Assembly (NCBI GenBank): GCA_041741095.1
Contig: JBGSKQ010000091.1
Location: 32,037-96,036 of the forward strand
Origin: UBA6168 sp041741095
Lineage (GTDB): Bacteria > Bacteroidota > Bacteroidia > Chitinophagales > Saprospiraceae
Reading direction: 5' to 3'
DNA: 64,000 nucleotides
Shown here: in pieces, positions 33,985-41,979 of the stretch
How positions within the stretch are numbered: the first letter of the stretch is position 1
Layout: each line of letters begins with the position of its first letter
Program-made: the position numbers and the translations under genes
The notes under the pieces: model-generated
Database searches by the model: none
Told to the model about the DNA's origin: nothing
What the model saw: only the letters and a program-made list of their open reading frames with translations

Positions 33985-34650
33985 ATGTTGAAAATTTTTG
34001 AAACACAGGATGGGTCTTCGACGGTGCTTTCAGAGCAGTTTGGCGTCAGCTACCATTCCAAATATGGGGCAGTGCAGGAGAGCCGCCACGTGTTTATCGA
34101 GGCAGGGCTTTTTTATCGGGCCATTGCACAAAAGGCGCTGAAGGTATTGGAAATTGGGTTCGGCACCGGCCTGAACGTTTTCCTCACCTATCTGGAGGCC
34201 CAGCGGCTGGGACTGGACATAGATTTTGTTGCCATTGAAAATTATCCGCTTAGCCTCGAAATGGCCGCCCTGCTCAACTATCCCCAAATGCTCCAGGCAG
34301 ATGGCCAATCCACAGTTTTTCAAAAAATACATGCTATTCCCTGGGGTGAAAGGCAGGCTTTGTCAGCCTTCTTTCATTTAAAAAAATTGGAAATGCCATT
34401 TGAGGAATTGGCCTTGCCTGCCCAGTTTGACCTAATTTATTTTGACGCATTCGCCCCGGATGTGCAACCTGAGCTTTGGGACCAGCCGTTCGCACAAAAA
34501 ATGTACGATGTGCTCAATCCGGGCGGGGTACTGGTTACGTATTGTGCAAAAGGTGCTTACAAAAGAGCCTTGAAAGCCGCTGGTTTCGCCGTGGAGGCAC
34601 TAAAAGGGCCACCCGGCAAACGTGAGATGACCAGGGCAATAAAATCCTGA
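33985..34650 (+). CDS. mnmD: tRNA (5-methylaminomethyl-2-thiouridine)(34)-methyltransferase MnmD
   Basis: 221 residues from the ATG at 33985. The frame also extends to a TTG at 33964, which falls beside the repeat and lacks similarity. Seen: HSKYGAVQESRHVFIEAGL, the SAM loop LEIGFGTGLNVFLTY, FDLIYFDAFAPDVQPELWD and a C-terminal KGPPGKREMTRA. This is the free-standing counterpart of the methyltransferase half of MnmC, which converts nm5s2U34 to mnm5s2U34 in tRNAs with the help of MnmE/G products. No oxidoreductase half is fused or adjacent. It lies 2 bp before the DinB gene. Confidence 0.88.
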   Translation: MLKIFETQDGSSTVLSEQFGVSYHSKYGAVQESRHVFIEAGLFYRAIAQKALKVLEIGFGTGLNVFLTYLEAQRLGLDIDFVAIENYPLSLEMAALLNYPQMLQADGQSTVFQKIHAIPWGERQALSAFFHLKKLEMPFEELALPAQFDLIYFDAFAPDVQPELWDQPFAQKMYDVLNPGGVLVTYCAKGAYKRALKAAGFAVEALKGPPGKREMTRAIKS

Positions 34651-34652
34651 AT

Positions 34653-35192
34653 ATGTACCCAGCTTACAAAAACCGTTTGGACAATTTGAACCAATCCCTG
34701 GAAACCTTGCTGTCCCTCATGGGTCAACATTCCCACCAATCACTCAACGCCAAACCTTTCGCTGGAGCATGGTCTGCTTTGCAAGTTGCGCAGCACCTCA
34801 TCGCAGCCGAGCGCCTGTCCGTTTGGTACGTCAAAAAGAAAACCACCGATCCAAATGCCTTGCAGCGGGCAGGTTTGGGAGCCTGGGCGAGGCAGCAATT
34901 GTTGGGTCTTACTTTGTCTTCCCCCGTAAAATTCAAAGCCCCTGCGATGGTGAGCGAAGAAAAATTCCCTGCCGAAGCAACTTTTGAAAAGGTAAGCGAA
35001 GATTGGCTAAAGGCAAGAATGGAATTGGCAGAACTGCTGGAAATAGCACCCCGCGATTGGCAGAAAAAACTGGTCTATCGCCATGCCTTGGCTGGGCGCA
35101 TGACGCTGATTGGCATGTTGGAGTTTTTTGAACAACATTTCAACAGGCATCAGAAGCAAATAGAGCGGACGCTTAAAAGTGTTAAGCTTTAA
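34653..35192 (+). CDS. DinB-family protein
   Basis: 179 residues, mostly four helices. Seen: KPFAGAWSALQVAQHLIAAE with the first metal His in the QHL position, and the C-terminal helix with FEQHFNRHQKQIERT carrying the remaining two His residues. DinB/DfsB proteins are metal-binding helix-bundle enzymes, many of them thiol-dependent hydrolases or transferases. The substrate is unknown. It follows mnmD by 2 bp, and its stop codon overlaps the convergent nupC stop by 4 bp. Confidence 0.85.
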   Translation: MYPAYKNRLDNLNQSLETLLSLMGQHSHQSLNAKPFAGAWSALQVAQHLIAAERLSVWYVKKKTTDPNALQRAGLGAWARQQLLGLTLSSPVKFKAPAMVSEEKFPAEATFEKVSEDWLKARMELAELLEIAPRDWQKKLVYRHALAGRMTLIGMLEFFEQHFNRHQKQIERTLKSVKL

Positions 35193-36490
35193 ACCAAAAT
35201 CCCAGCGATAACAGCGGTCATAAAAGAGGCCACCGTACCACCGATCATAGCCTTAAAACCCAATTCGGTCAAGTTTCTTCGCTGGCTTGGTGCAATGGCA
35301 CTGATGCCGCCAATCTGGATGCCGATGGAAGCGAAATTGGCGAAACCGCAAAGGGCATAAGTAACGATAATGACTGATTTAAACTGCAAAGTAGATTCCA
35401 CCGCAGGCATTTGTGCGTAGGCGTAAAACTCGTTGATGGCAGTTTTCATCCCCAATAATTGGCCAACCACTAAAATATCCTGTCCCGGTACGCCCAACAG
35501 CCATGCAATCGGCGCAAAAATCAAACCCAATATGTACTCCAAGGTGAAGCCTTGAAAACGTCCATCCGTTACTTGCACCACATACTCGTTCAGCCCTGTC
35601 CAGGTGCCGATACCTTCTTGTAAAATGAAATTGAGCATGGAAATAAAAGCCGTGAACACCAGGAGCATGATACCTACGTTTACTGCCAGCCTCAGACCAT
35701 CCGTCGAGCCACGGGTAATGGCGTCAAGCATATTGTCACCCGACGATTCTTTAGGTACGTCTAATTTTTGATCCTCCATCGATATTTCCTTGTCTTCCGG
35801 AAGCAGTATTTTGGCACAAACAATGGCCGCCGGAGCCGACATGATGGAGGCCGTGAGCAGGTGCCGGGCAAAAAGTTGTTTCATTTCGGGGTCGTCGCCG
35901 CCTAAAAATCCAACGTAGGCCGCAAAAACGCTACCTGCTATGGTGGCGAAACCGCCGCTCATCAGGCACATGATTTCAGAGCGGGACATCCTTTCCAAAT
36001 AGGGTTTTATGACCAATGGGGCTTCTGTTTGGCCAATAAAAACATTGGCGGCGGCGGCGAGGCTTTCGGCCCCGGTGAGTTTCATCGTTTTGCTCATCAC
36101 CCAAGCGATGCCTTTGGTGATGACTTGCAAAATGCCGAAATAGTACAACATGGAAGATAAAGCCGAGAAGAAAATAATGGTGGGCAGCACTTTGAAAACA
36201 AAGTTGTTGAGGGCTATGTCAACGGTGCCTTCGCCAAAGGGCGTGAGCAGAAACTCGATGCCCGCTCCGGTAAAATCAATCACTTTTACAAAAAAACGGG
36301 CTATCCAGTCAAAAAACATAGTGGCAACATCCACCTTCAGCACGAGCAAACCTACCGCCAATTGCAGCAGAATCCCTGATCCCACCAGTTTCCAACTAAT
36401 GTGTTTGCGGTTGTAGCTTATTGCATAAAGTATCCCTATCAATACTGTCATGCCCAATAGCGCCCTTAGAATACCGAAAACAGTTTCCAT
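35189..36490 (-). CDS. nupC: Concentrative nucleoside transporter (NupC family)
   Basis: 433 residues from the ATG at 36490. The longer frame to 36766 would overlap lptE's territory and lacks similarity, and a promoter box at 36553-36560 lies just upstream of this start. Family motifs: LLTPFGEGTVDIALNNFVFKV, IIFFSALSSMLYYFG, FIGQTEAPLVIKPYL, CLMSGGFATIAGSVFAAYVGF, SIMSAPAAIVCAKILLPE and CGFANFASIGIQIGGI. The protein imports nucleosides with Na+ or H+ across the inner membrane. Confidence 0.93.
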   Translation of the reverse strand: METVFGILRALLGMTVLIGILYAISYNRKHISWKLVGSGILLQLAVGLLVLKVDVATMFFDWIARFFVKVIDFTGAGIEFLLTPFGEGTVDIALNNFVFKVLPTIIFFSALSSMLYYFGILQVITKGIAWVMSKTMKLTGAESLAAAANVFIGQTEAPLVIKPYLERMSRSEIMCLMSGGFATIAGSVFAAYVGFLGGDDPEMKQLFARHLLTASIMSAPAAIVCAKILLPEDKEISMEDQKLDVPKESSGDNMLDAITRGSTDGLRLAVNVGIMLLVFTAFISMLNFILQEGIGTWTGLNEYVVQVTDGRFQGFTLEYILGLIFAPIAWLLGVPGQDILVVGQLLGMKTAINEFYAYAQMPAVESTLQFKSVIIVTYALCGFANFASIGIQIGGISAIAPSQRRNLTELGFKAMIGGTVASFMTAVIAGILV

Positions 36491-36552
36491 GTTTGTTTGT
36501 AGTTGATTTTGCCAGCAAAATAGCTGCTTGACAATTTGTTTTGTTGCCAAGC

Positions 36553-36560
36553 CAAAAGTA
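36553..36560 (-). promoter_or_regulatory. Promoter -7 box of nupC
   Basis: Minus-strand TACTTTTG is a perfect TAnnTTTG, 62 bp upstream of the nupC ATG, and supports the 36490 start. Confidence 0.5.
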
Positions 36561-36602
36561 GAAATTAATTGCTTTTCGGTTGGTTTATGGTTTGGGGGCT
36601 TG

Positions 36603-37112
36603 CTACCAATTTGTAAATGCTTTATTGAAAATCCGGTCGGCCAATTCCTTTGTGATGTTGTCAATGAGGTTGGCCTGTACATCCAGCAGGTTTTGGCTTG
36701 GCTCGAAGAGATCGTAAAATTCAAACGACGATTTCCAATTGGCTTTTTCGTTGCGGTTATTGACAAAATTCACATTTACACTGATGGTCAGTTTGTTGAA
36801 ACCAATCTGCTGTTCGGCTTTCGGCGCTTCTGGCGTCACTTCAAAGCGGGTGATGATCCCTGAAAATTCGATGTCCGGGTCGGTATCGTTGTAGGTCAAC
36901 CTTGACTCCCGGCGGATCTTATCTTTGAGCAACTCCGTAAAATCACGAGGCAGGGTAGGGGGCAAGTCCTCTACCTGCGGCTCGAACAGTTCAACATAGT
37001 AAGTATTCACATCGGGCGGGATGCTGATGCCCTGGAATGAGTAACAACCGCTGAAAAAAGTGCCAAATAAAACAATGGCAAATGCGACGGCTTGGAGATT
37101 GATTTTATTCAT
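36603..37112 (-). CDS. lptE: LptE-family LPS-assembly lipoprotein
   Basis: 169 residues. Signal with lipobox FFSGC, then YSFQGISIPPDVNTYYVELFEPQ and the alpha/beta pattern of LptE (PRDFTELLKDKIRRESRLTYND, DIEFSGIITRFEVT). LptE is the outer-membrane lipoprotein that plugs the LptD barrel and guides LPS to the surface. Bacteroidota members diverge strongly from Enterobacteria, so this rests on the N-terminal block and length. It lies upstream of nupC in the same direction. Confidence 0.82.
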   Translation of the reverse strand: MNKINLQAVAFAIVLFGTFFSGCYSFQGISIPPDVNTYYVELFEPQVEDLPPTLPRDFTELLKDKIRRESRLTYNDTDPDIEFSGIITRFEVTPEAPKAEQQIGFNKLTISVNVNFVNNRNEKANWKSSFEFYDLFEPSQNLLDVQANLIDNITKELADRIFNKAFTNW

Positions 37113-37193
37113 TACTGTTCAATTGATTCCACAAAACAACGTTATGGCCAGCAAAAAGACGTTTAAGTTTGCTTTTCATTTAGCTTTTGGGCC

Positions 37194-38093
37194 ATGCTTT
37201 TTTTGATAATCCTTTTCATCATCGTTGCTGTCCTGCTGTCTTGGTACTTTTTGGTGCCAAAAGGGACGTTTTTTTATGAAAGCATCCGCTTGCTGGAGTG
37301 GTATTGGCGGCTGCAGCGTTTTCCAAAAGGCGATTTTGAAGTGGCAAAAATCCCTTATGGCGATCACCCACGGCAGTATATTTTGTTTTACAAACCCAAA
37401 AAAGACACCCAGCGGCGGCACGTAATCCTTTATTTTCATGGTGGCGGATGGCAATTCGGAAAGCCAGAGGCATTTCGCCCCAATGCCAAGGTTTTATTGG
37501 AAAAAGGCTATTATGTGTTCATGCCCTCCCACCGCCGCTTGCCGAGCCATAATATCACGCACATGCGGCAGGATATGGCCCAAATCACGATCAAAGTCCG
37601 TGAAATCATGGAGCGGGAAGGCATTTTGGAAAAACGCATTATCACAGGCGGCATCTCTTCGGGTGGCAATTTGGTGGCATTGAAAATTTTTGATCAAAGC
37701 ATCCTCCAAAGCGTGGGTTTTGAGCGCTCTCATTTTGCCGCCGTGTTTTTCCTGGGTGCGCCCCTGAACCTGAGCGGCATGTGGCACTCGCCGCCCCTGC
37801 GTTTTTTGACTGGGAAACGCACTGGCGAACGATTTAAGTTGGCCAATCCATTTGACCACCTCCAAGCCAATGAAAAGCTCCCCATTTTCATTATGCACGG
37901 CACCAAGGATGGGCTGGTGGAGTACCGTAGTGTGCTGGCATTTTATGAAAAACTGAAAGAACTTGGAGCAGAAAACGTGCATTTTGAAATTTTGGAAAAT
38001 GGCGTCCACCTCGACCCCGCCAGTTGGTGTTACGAATGGCATCCTGCCTACCGGCTGATGCTGGACTGGCTGGAAAGAATGGAAGAAAAGTAG
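37194..38093 (+). CDS. Alpha/beta hydrolase, esterase/lipase-like
   Basis: 299 residues with one N-terminal transmembrane segment (about 2-20). Oxyanion hole YFHGGGWQFG, nucleophile elbow GISSGG (Ser about residue 157), IFIMHGTKDGLVEYRS (acid) and ENGVHLDPASW (catalytic His). The pattern matches the HSL/acetyl-esterase branch. The substrate is unknown. It converges with holA and ends only 6 bp from it. Confidence 0.87.
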   Translation: MLFLIILFIIVAVLLSWYFLVPKGTFFYESIRLLEWYWRLQRFPKGDFEVAKIPYGDHPRQYILFYKPKKDTQRRHVILYFHGGGWQFGKPEAFRPNAKVLLEKGYYVFMPSHRRLPSHNITHMRQDMAQITIKVREIMEREGILEKRIITGGISSGGNLVALKIFDQSILQSVGFERSHFAAVFFLGAPLNLSGMWHSPPLRFLTGKRTGERFKLANPFDHLQANEKLPIFIMHGTKDGLVEYRSVLAFYEKLKELGAENVHFEILENGVHLDPASWCYEWHPAYRLMLDWLERMEEK

Positions 38094-38099
38094 CCCTTT

Positions 38100-39107
38100 T
38101 CAATGCACAATCCGCCAAACCATTTCCTTCATCAACTCGCCGTCCTCCTTCCCTACCGTGTTGAATTCCACACCTTTGGATTTCAGATCGTACTCTTTTA
38201 AAATGGAAATGACCTGCTCTGTTTTTGCCAGGGAAAAATAACGGAGTGCGCTGCGGTAATCCTTCAAGGCGTAGGTTGAGCGCAAGTTGAGCTGTTTTTG
38301 CAGTTCGCTGTCGCTGGCGTTTTTTAGAAAATGCAGCATATAAACCTTGCTGAAAAACCCGGCCAATGAAGAGATGACCATGATAAGCGGATTGCGCTTT
38401 GGATTGGAGATAAAATTTTGGAGGATGCGGCCAATTTTGGCCATATCACGCTGGCCCAATGCCTTTTGCAATTCAAAAATATTGTACTCCCGGCTGATGC
38501 CGACGAACTCTTCCACGTGATCGGCAGTGATTTCAGTACCTTTTTGGAGGTGCAGTGCCAATTTGTCCAGTTCGTGGGCCACGAGCGAAAGGTCGGTGCC
38601 AAGGTATTCTGCCAAAAGGTCGGCAGCGCCGGGCGTGATGCGGAGCGAATGGTGCTTCAAGTAGTCGAGTATCCAGTCAGGTACCTGGTTGTCGTAAAGT
38701 TTTTTGCTGTCAAAAACGACCCCCTTTTCTTGCAGCAACTTGCCGAACTTGGTGTTGGTGTTAAACGCTTTGTGCTTGTGGCACAGCACCAAGACGGTGG
38801 TGGGCATTGGGTTTTGCACATATTTTTCCAGGTCTTTCAAATCCTTCATGTCCTGCGCCTCTTTCACGATAACAACTTGGAAGGGCGACATCATGGGGTA
38901 GCGCCGGGCATTGTCAATGATGGCCAGGTGGTCCACATCACGGCCATACAATACCACTTGGTTGAATGATTTTTCAGCCTCACCCAGGGCATGTTTTTCA
39001 ATATAATCCGCAATGGCATCAATGAAATAAGGCTCGCTGCCATGCAAAAAGTAAATGGGTCTGAACTTTTTGCCTTTAAGATCGGAAAGGATTTGCTGGA
39101 AAGTCAA
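38100..39107 (-). CDS. holA: DNA polymerase III subunit delta
   Basis: 335 residues. Seen: FRPIYFLHGSEPYFIDAIAD at the N-terminus, the delta-type 'VIVKEAQDMKDLKDLEKYVQ', LAEYLGTDLSLVAHELDKLAL (about residues 185-205) and the C-terminal helical domain with AKIGRILQNFISNPK. Delta opens the sliding clamp as part of the clamp loader and binds the beta clamp. The sequence is more divergent than in Proteobacteria, as usual for the phylum. Confidence 0.9.
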   Translation of the reverse strand: MTFQQILSDLKGKKFRPIYFLHGSEPYFIDAIADYIEKHALGEAEKSFNQVVLYGRDVDHLAIIDNARRYPMMSPFQVVIVKEAQDMKDLKDLEKYVQNPMPTTVLVLCHKHKAFNTNTKFGKLLQEKGVVFDSKKLYDNQVPDWILDYLKHHSLRITPGAADLLAEYLGTDLSLVAHELDKLALHLQKGTEITADHVEEFVGISREYNIFELQKALGQRDMAKIGRILQNFISNPKRNPLIMVISSLAGFFSKVYMLHFLKNASDSELQKQLNLRSTYALKDYRSALRYFSLAKTEQVISILKEYDLKSKGVEFNTVGKEDGELMKEMVWRIVH

Positions 39108-39172
39108 GGGTGGTGGTTGACGATGAATGATAAACGATAAACTTTGCAGATCCGGAGACTGTGGACTGAAAA

Positions 39173-39637
39173 CTACTTTAAATAATTTTCTTCAAAAAAA
39201 GCCTTGTAGCCACTGGCAGATTTTACCCGCACCACTTGCTCGTAGTTTGTTTTGGACAAAGCATAATAGTCATTGGTCATGCCCATTTGCAGGAAATCGG
39301 GGCGGTTTTGTTTCAGGCCGTTGTAAAAAGTCATCACCTGGTTTTTGTTGGCAAAACCAGAAACCAGGATGAGCGGCACGTTTTCCAGGTCGCCGCCAAT
39401 TTTGATCTGGGTGATTTTCAGTTTGTCGTTGGGGTAGTACTTCCAAATGTATTTCGTAATGCCGGTTCGCAGCTCTTGCAGATCGTTTGGGCGGTTGTTG
39501 AGCAGGAACAAGAAATTATGTTCTTCCGAAGGGTTGGCAATGAATCCACCCTTGGCGGTCATTTCGGCTTGGGCGGCGACGCTATTTGAAAAAGCGGATA
39601 AAAAGAGGATCGTTAATGGGATGAACAAGATACGCAT
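39173..39637 (-). CDS. Hypothetical secreted protein
   Basis: 154 residues from the ATG at 39637, which starts a clear signal peptide (MRILFIPLTILFLSAFSNS, cleavage near VAAQ). The mature part is a small alpha/beta domain: EEHNFLFLLNNRPNDLQELR, then FANKNQVMTFYNGLKQNRPD and VVRVKSASGYKAFFEENYLK. No family is recognised. It lies 65 bp upstream of holA in the same direction. Confidence 0.6.
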   Translation of the reverse strand: MRILFIPLTILFLSAFSNSVAAQAEMTAKGGFIANPSEEHNFLFLLNNRPNDLQELRTGITKYIWKYYPNDKLKITQIKIGGDLENVPLILVSGFANKNQVMTFYNGLKQNRPDFLQMGMTNDYYALSKTNYEQVVRVKSASGYKAFFEENYLK

Positions 39638-39998
39638 GGTAGAGGATTTATATCGGAGGATGGATGGTCGTTGCTTTTTGCTGTTGGCAGTTAGCCAATA
39701 ACTAAGGGCCAACAGCCACCAGCTTCCATTTTAAGAGAGCTCGAAAGCCCGTCCCAATAAAGGACAGGCTCCGAGTTTCTAACCAAAAAAATGTATTTTC
39801 AAATGTCTTGACGACCTTTTGGCTCTTTTGTGGCTCAAAATTAACCAAAAACTGTGTCACTTCGCCCCTTTGGTGCACAATTTCAAACATTCGCCCCTTT
39901 TTTTCATAAATATCCTATTTTGGCAGCGTTTGCCGATTGTCAAGCCGGATTTTTCACAAACACCTTGATTGCGTACGCACCCAATTCTTCACAAAACT
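39638..39998. other. Intergenic region with hairpins upstream of the ECF sigma gene
   Basis: An inverted repeat GCTGTTGGC (39680-39688) / GCCAACAGC (39708-39716) is the only clear structure. No gene was recognised, although one frame runs into 39969. Confidence 0.45.
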
Positions 39999-40559
39999 GT
40001 GACCAAAGACAATCCATACCAGGACGAAGAGATACTGAGCTTACTGCGCTCCGACAGCGAAAAGGCCATGGAACTGATGTTTCGGGAGTATTATCCCTTT
40101 TTGTGCAAAATCATCGTCCGGGTGCTGCCCGATGCCCATGTGGCGGAGGATTTGGCGCAGGAAGTTTTTTTTGACCTGTGGAAAAAACGGGACAACTTCT
40201 CTATCAATACTTCCTTGAAAGCCTACTTGCGGCGGGCAGGCATCAACCGTACCTTGAACTATATCCGGGATCGAAAAATCCGCTGGGACGACGAGGAAAA
40301 GATCGCTTTTCAGGCCAGCAACCTGACCGACGCCAGCCGGAAATTGGAAGGGGAAGAACTTCAACAAAAAATTGACAATGCGATTGACCAATTGCCTGAA
40401 AGGTGCCGCCTTATATTTTCCCTCAGCCGTTTTGAAGAAATGTCGTACCAGGAAATTGCGGATCAATTGGGCATCTCCATCAAAACAGTGGAGAACCAAA
40501 TGACCAAGGCACTAAAGATTTTGAGGGAGGCATTTGAAGAAGAATTAAAGAACCGCTGA
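39999..40559 (+). CDS. ECF-type RNA polymerase sigma factor (Bacteroidota FecI-like)
   Basis: 186 residues from a GTG at 39999; a TTG at 39969 would add ten residues of weak character. Sigma region 2: AMELMFREYYPFLCKIIVRV and AEDLAQEVFFDLWKKRD; region 4: LPERCRLIFSLSRFEEMSYQ and EIADQLGISIKTVENQMTKA. This is a sigma-70 family 'expansion family 1' factor as found with FecR/TonB receptors. The FecR anti-sigma gene is 182 bp downstream. It should direct transcription of the TonB receptor or neighbouring genes. Confidence 0.92.
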   Translation: MTKDNPYQDEEILSLLRSDSEKAMELMFREYYPFLCKIIVRVLPDAHVAEDLAQEVFFDLWKKRDNFSINTSLKAYLRRAGINRTLNYIRDRKIRWDDEEKIAFQASNLTDASRKLEGEELQQKIDNAIDQLPERCRLIFSLSRFEEMSYQEIADQLGISIKTVENQMTKALKILREAFEEELKNR

Positions 40560-40741
40560 GCCCAACTGGGCATTGGTCATTTAGCTTGCAAATAGCTAAG
40601 GAAATGTTTTAGATTTTAGCAGGGCAAATAGGGGGGGCAATCGAAAAGCGTGTCAAGTGGGTGGTTTTGCAACTAAAAATTAATAACCGCCTAACGATGG
40701 CATCTGGGTTGCAATGAATTTAAGACAAATAAGATCATACC

Positions 40742-41698
40742 ATGACTTCGAAAGAAAAGAAGGGTTTTGAACAGTGGCTTGATGCAGATGCTTCTGATCA
40801 GCAGGGGCAAAGCGCATTGAAAAAACTTTGGGACCTGACCGGAAACTACAAAAACAGTTACGGGCCAAGCGTTGATACTGGCTTGGCTGCTTTGCAGCGC
40901 CGCATGTCGCAAACGGAAGCTCCCCAAACGAAGTTGGTACGGCTGAACCCCCTATCCAAACTTTTGCGCATCGCAGCAGTATTGCTCGTTCTGGTTGTCG
41001 CTGGATTGATGGTGAAAAACTGTTTCATGGCTCCTGAAAGCAATACCGAAACCATCATTGCCGAAGCCACTTCCATCAAAACCATCCCACTTGTTGATGG
41101 AACTGTTGTGACCCTGAACCAAAAAGGCAGCCTGACTTTCCCGGAAAAATTCTTGGGCGACGAACGGCGGGTACGTTTGGAAGGAGAGGGATTTTTTGAA
41201 GTGGCACACGATGAATCCAAGCCTTTTGTGTTGGAAACTGGTTCGGTAGAAGTGAAAGTGTTGGGTACTTCTTTTAATGTGCGTTCTTTTCCAAATGAAC
41301 CCTCCGTGCAGGTGTATGTGAAAACTGGAAAGGTGGAAGTAAAACTGTTGAACAGCGGCAAAACCTACACCCTGGCACCCGGCGATATGTTGACTTTTCC
41401 CAAAAACAAAAAAGAAGCAAAGGTGGCTCCAGCCCCACAGGGCAACCTCATAGGCTGGAAGGAAGGAAAATTGCGTTTCAAAGAAACCCCCCTGAAAGAA
41501 ATATTGGCCGAGGTACAGCAACAATTCGGGGTCACTTTTGACCTGGACAATGCAGCCAAACTGGATTGTCCTTTTACTATTACCATCGAGCAGAAAAACT
41601 TGAGGGATGCTTTTCAGGCACTTGAAGCTTCTTGCCCCTTAAAGTTCGAACAAGTAGGCGAATCCAGGGTCATTGTAAAGGGACAATGCTGCGAATAA
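40742..41698 (+). CDS. FecR-family anti-sigma factor
   Basis: 318 residues. A cytoplasmic N-terminal part (1-75), one transmembrane segment (about 80-98, IAAVLLVLVVAGLMV), the FecR domain (ATSIKTIPLVDGTVVTLNQK, then RRVRLEGEGFFEVAHDESK and VEVKVLGTSFNVRSF) and a C-terminal DUF4974 domain (LRFKETPLKEILAEVQQQFG). It would hold the sigma factor inactive and release it when the TonB receptor reports its ligand. It lies between the sigma gene and the receptor gene, the standard order. Confidence 0.93.
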   Translation: MTSKEKKGFEQWLDADASDQQGQSALKKLWDLTGNYKNSYGPSVDTGLAALQRRMSQTEAPQTKLVRLNPLSKLLRIAAVLLVLVVAGLMVKNCFMAPESNTETIIAEATSIKTIPLVDGTVVTLNQKGSLTFPEKFLGDERRVRLEGEGFFEVAHDESKPFVLETGSVEVKVLGTSFNVRSFPNEPSVQVYVKTGKVEVKLLNSGKTYTLAPGDMLTFPKNKKEAKVAPAPQGNLIGWKEGKLRFKETPLKEILAEVQQQFGVTFDLDNAAKLDCPFTITIEQKNLRDAFQALEASCPLKFEQVGESRVIVKGQCCE

Positions 41699-41708
41699 GT
41701 AGTAAATG

Positions 41709-41732
41709 CCAGCTTGTCAGCGACAGGCTGGT
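41709..41732. repeat. Short perfect hairpin after fecR
   Basis: CCAGCtTGTC / GACAgGCTGG around an AGC loop, 10 bp after the fecR stop. No T-run, so not a clear terminator. Confidence 0.5.
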
Positions 41733-41759
41733 TTGTGATAAAATGGTTTAAAAATATTG

Positions 41760-41787
41760 AAGGGCGCTTTGCTGAAAGCGTCCTTTT
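41760..41787 (+). terminator. Terminator-like hairpin after fecR
   Basis: Stem AAGGgCGCTTT / AAAGCGtCCTT with GCTG loop, followed by TTTATATTTT. It may attenuate or end transcription before the receptor gene, whose own promoter lies at 41949. Confidence 0.6.
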
Positions 41788-41948
41788 ATATTTTCAGCAA
41801 AATCAAAAACTATCACATTTTCTGGCAGCCTCTTTTATGGTTTTATTGTAAACTATAGTGAATTGGCTGGACAAAACCTGTCCTCATTCCAAAGTGGATT
41901 CAGGGCAAACTTGTCAACTAACATCCATTTCATTGTCAATAAAAAATT

Positions 41949-41956
41949 TACCTTTG
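41949..41956 (+). promoter_or_regulatory. Promoter -7 box of the TonB receptor gene
   Basis: TACCTTTG is a perfect TAnnTTTG, with TTTC at the -33 position (about 41928), giving a leader of about 20 nt before the ATG at 41980. It suggests that the receptor can be transcribed by the primary sigma factor independently of fecR. Confidence 0.55.
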
Positions 41957-41979
41957 GTATCATTCTAACCAATTGTAAA

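Noticed and set aside
36491..36766. A longer N-terminus for the nucleoside transporter
   Set aside because: The extra residues lack membrane character, overlap lptE, and a promoter box at 36553-36560 lies within them.
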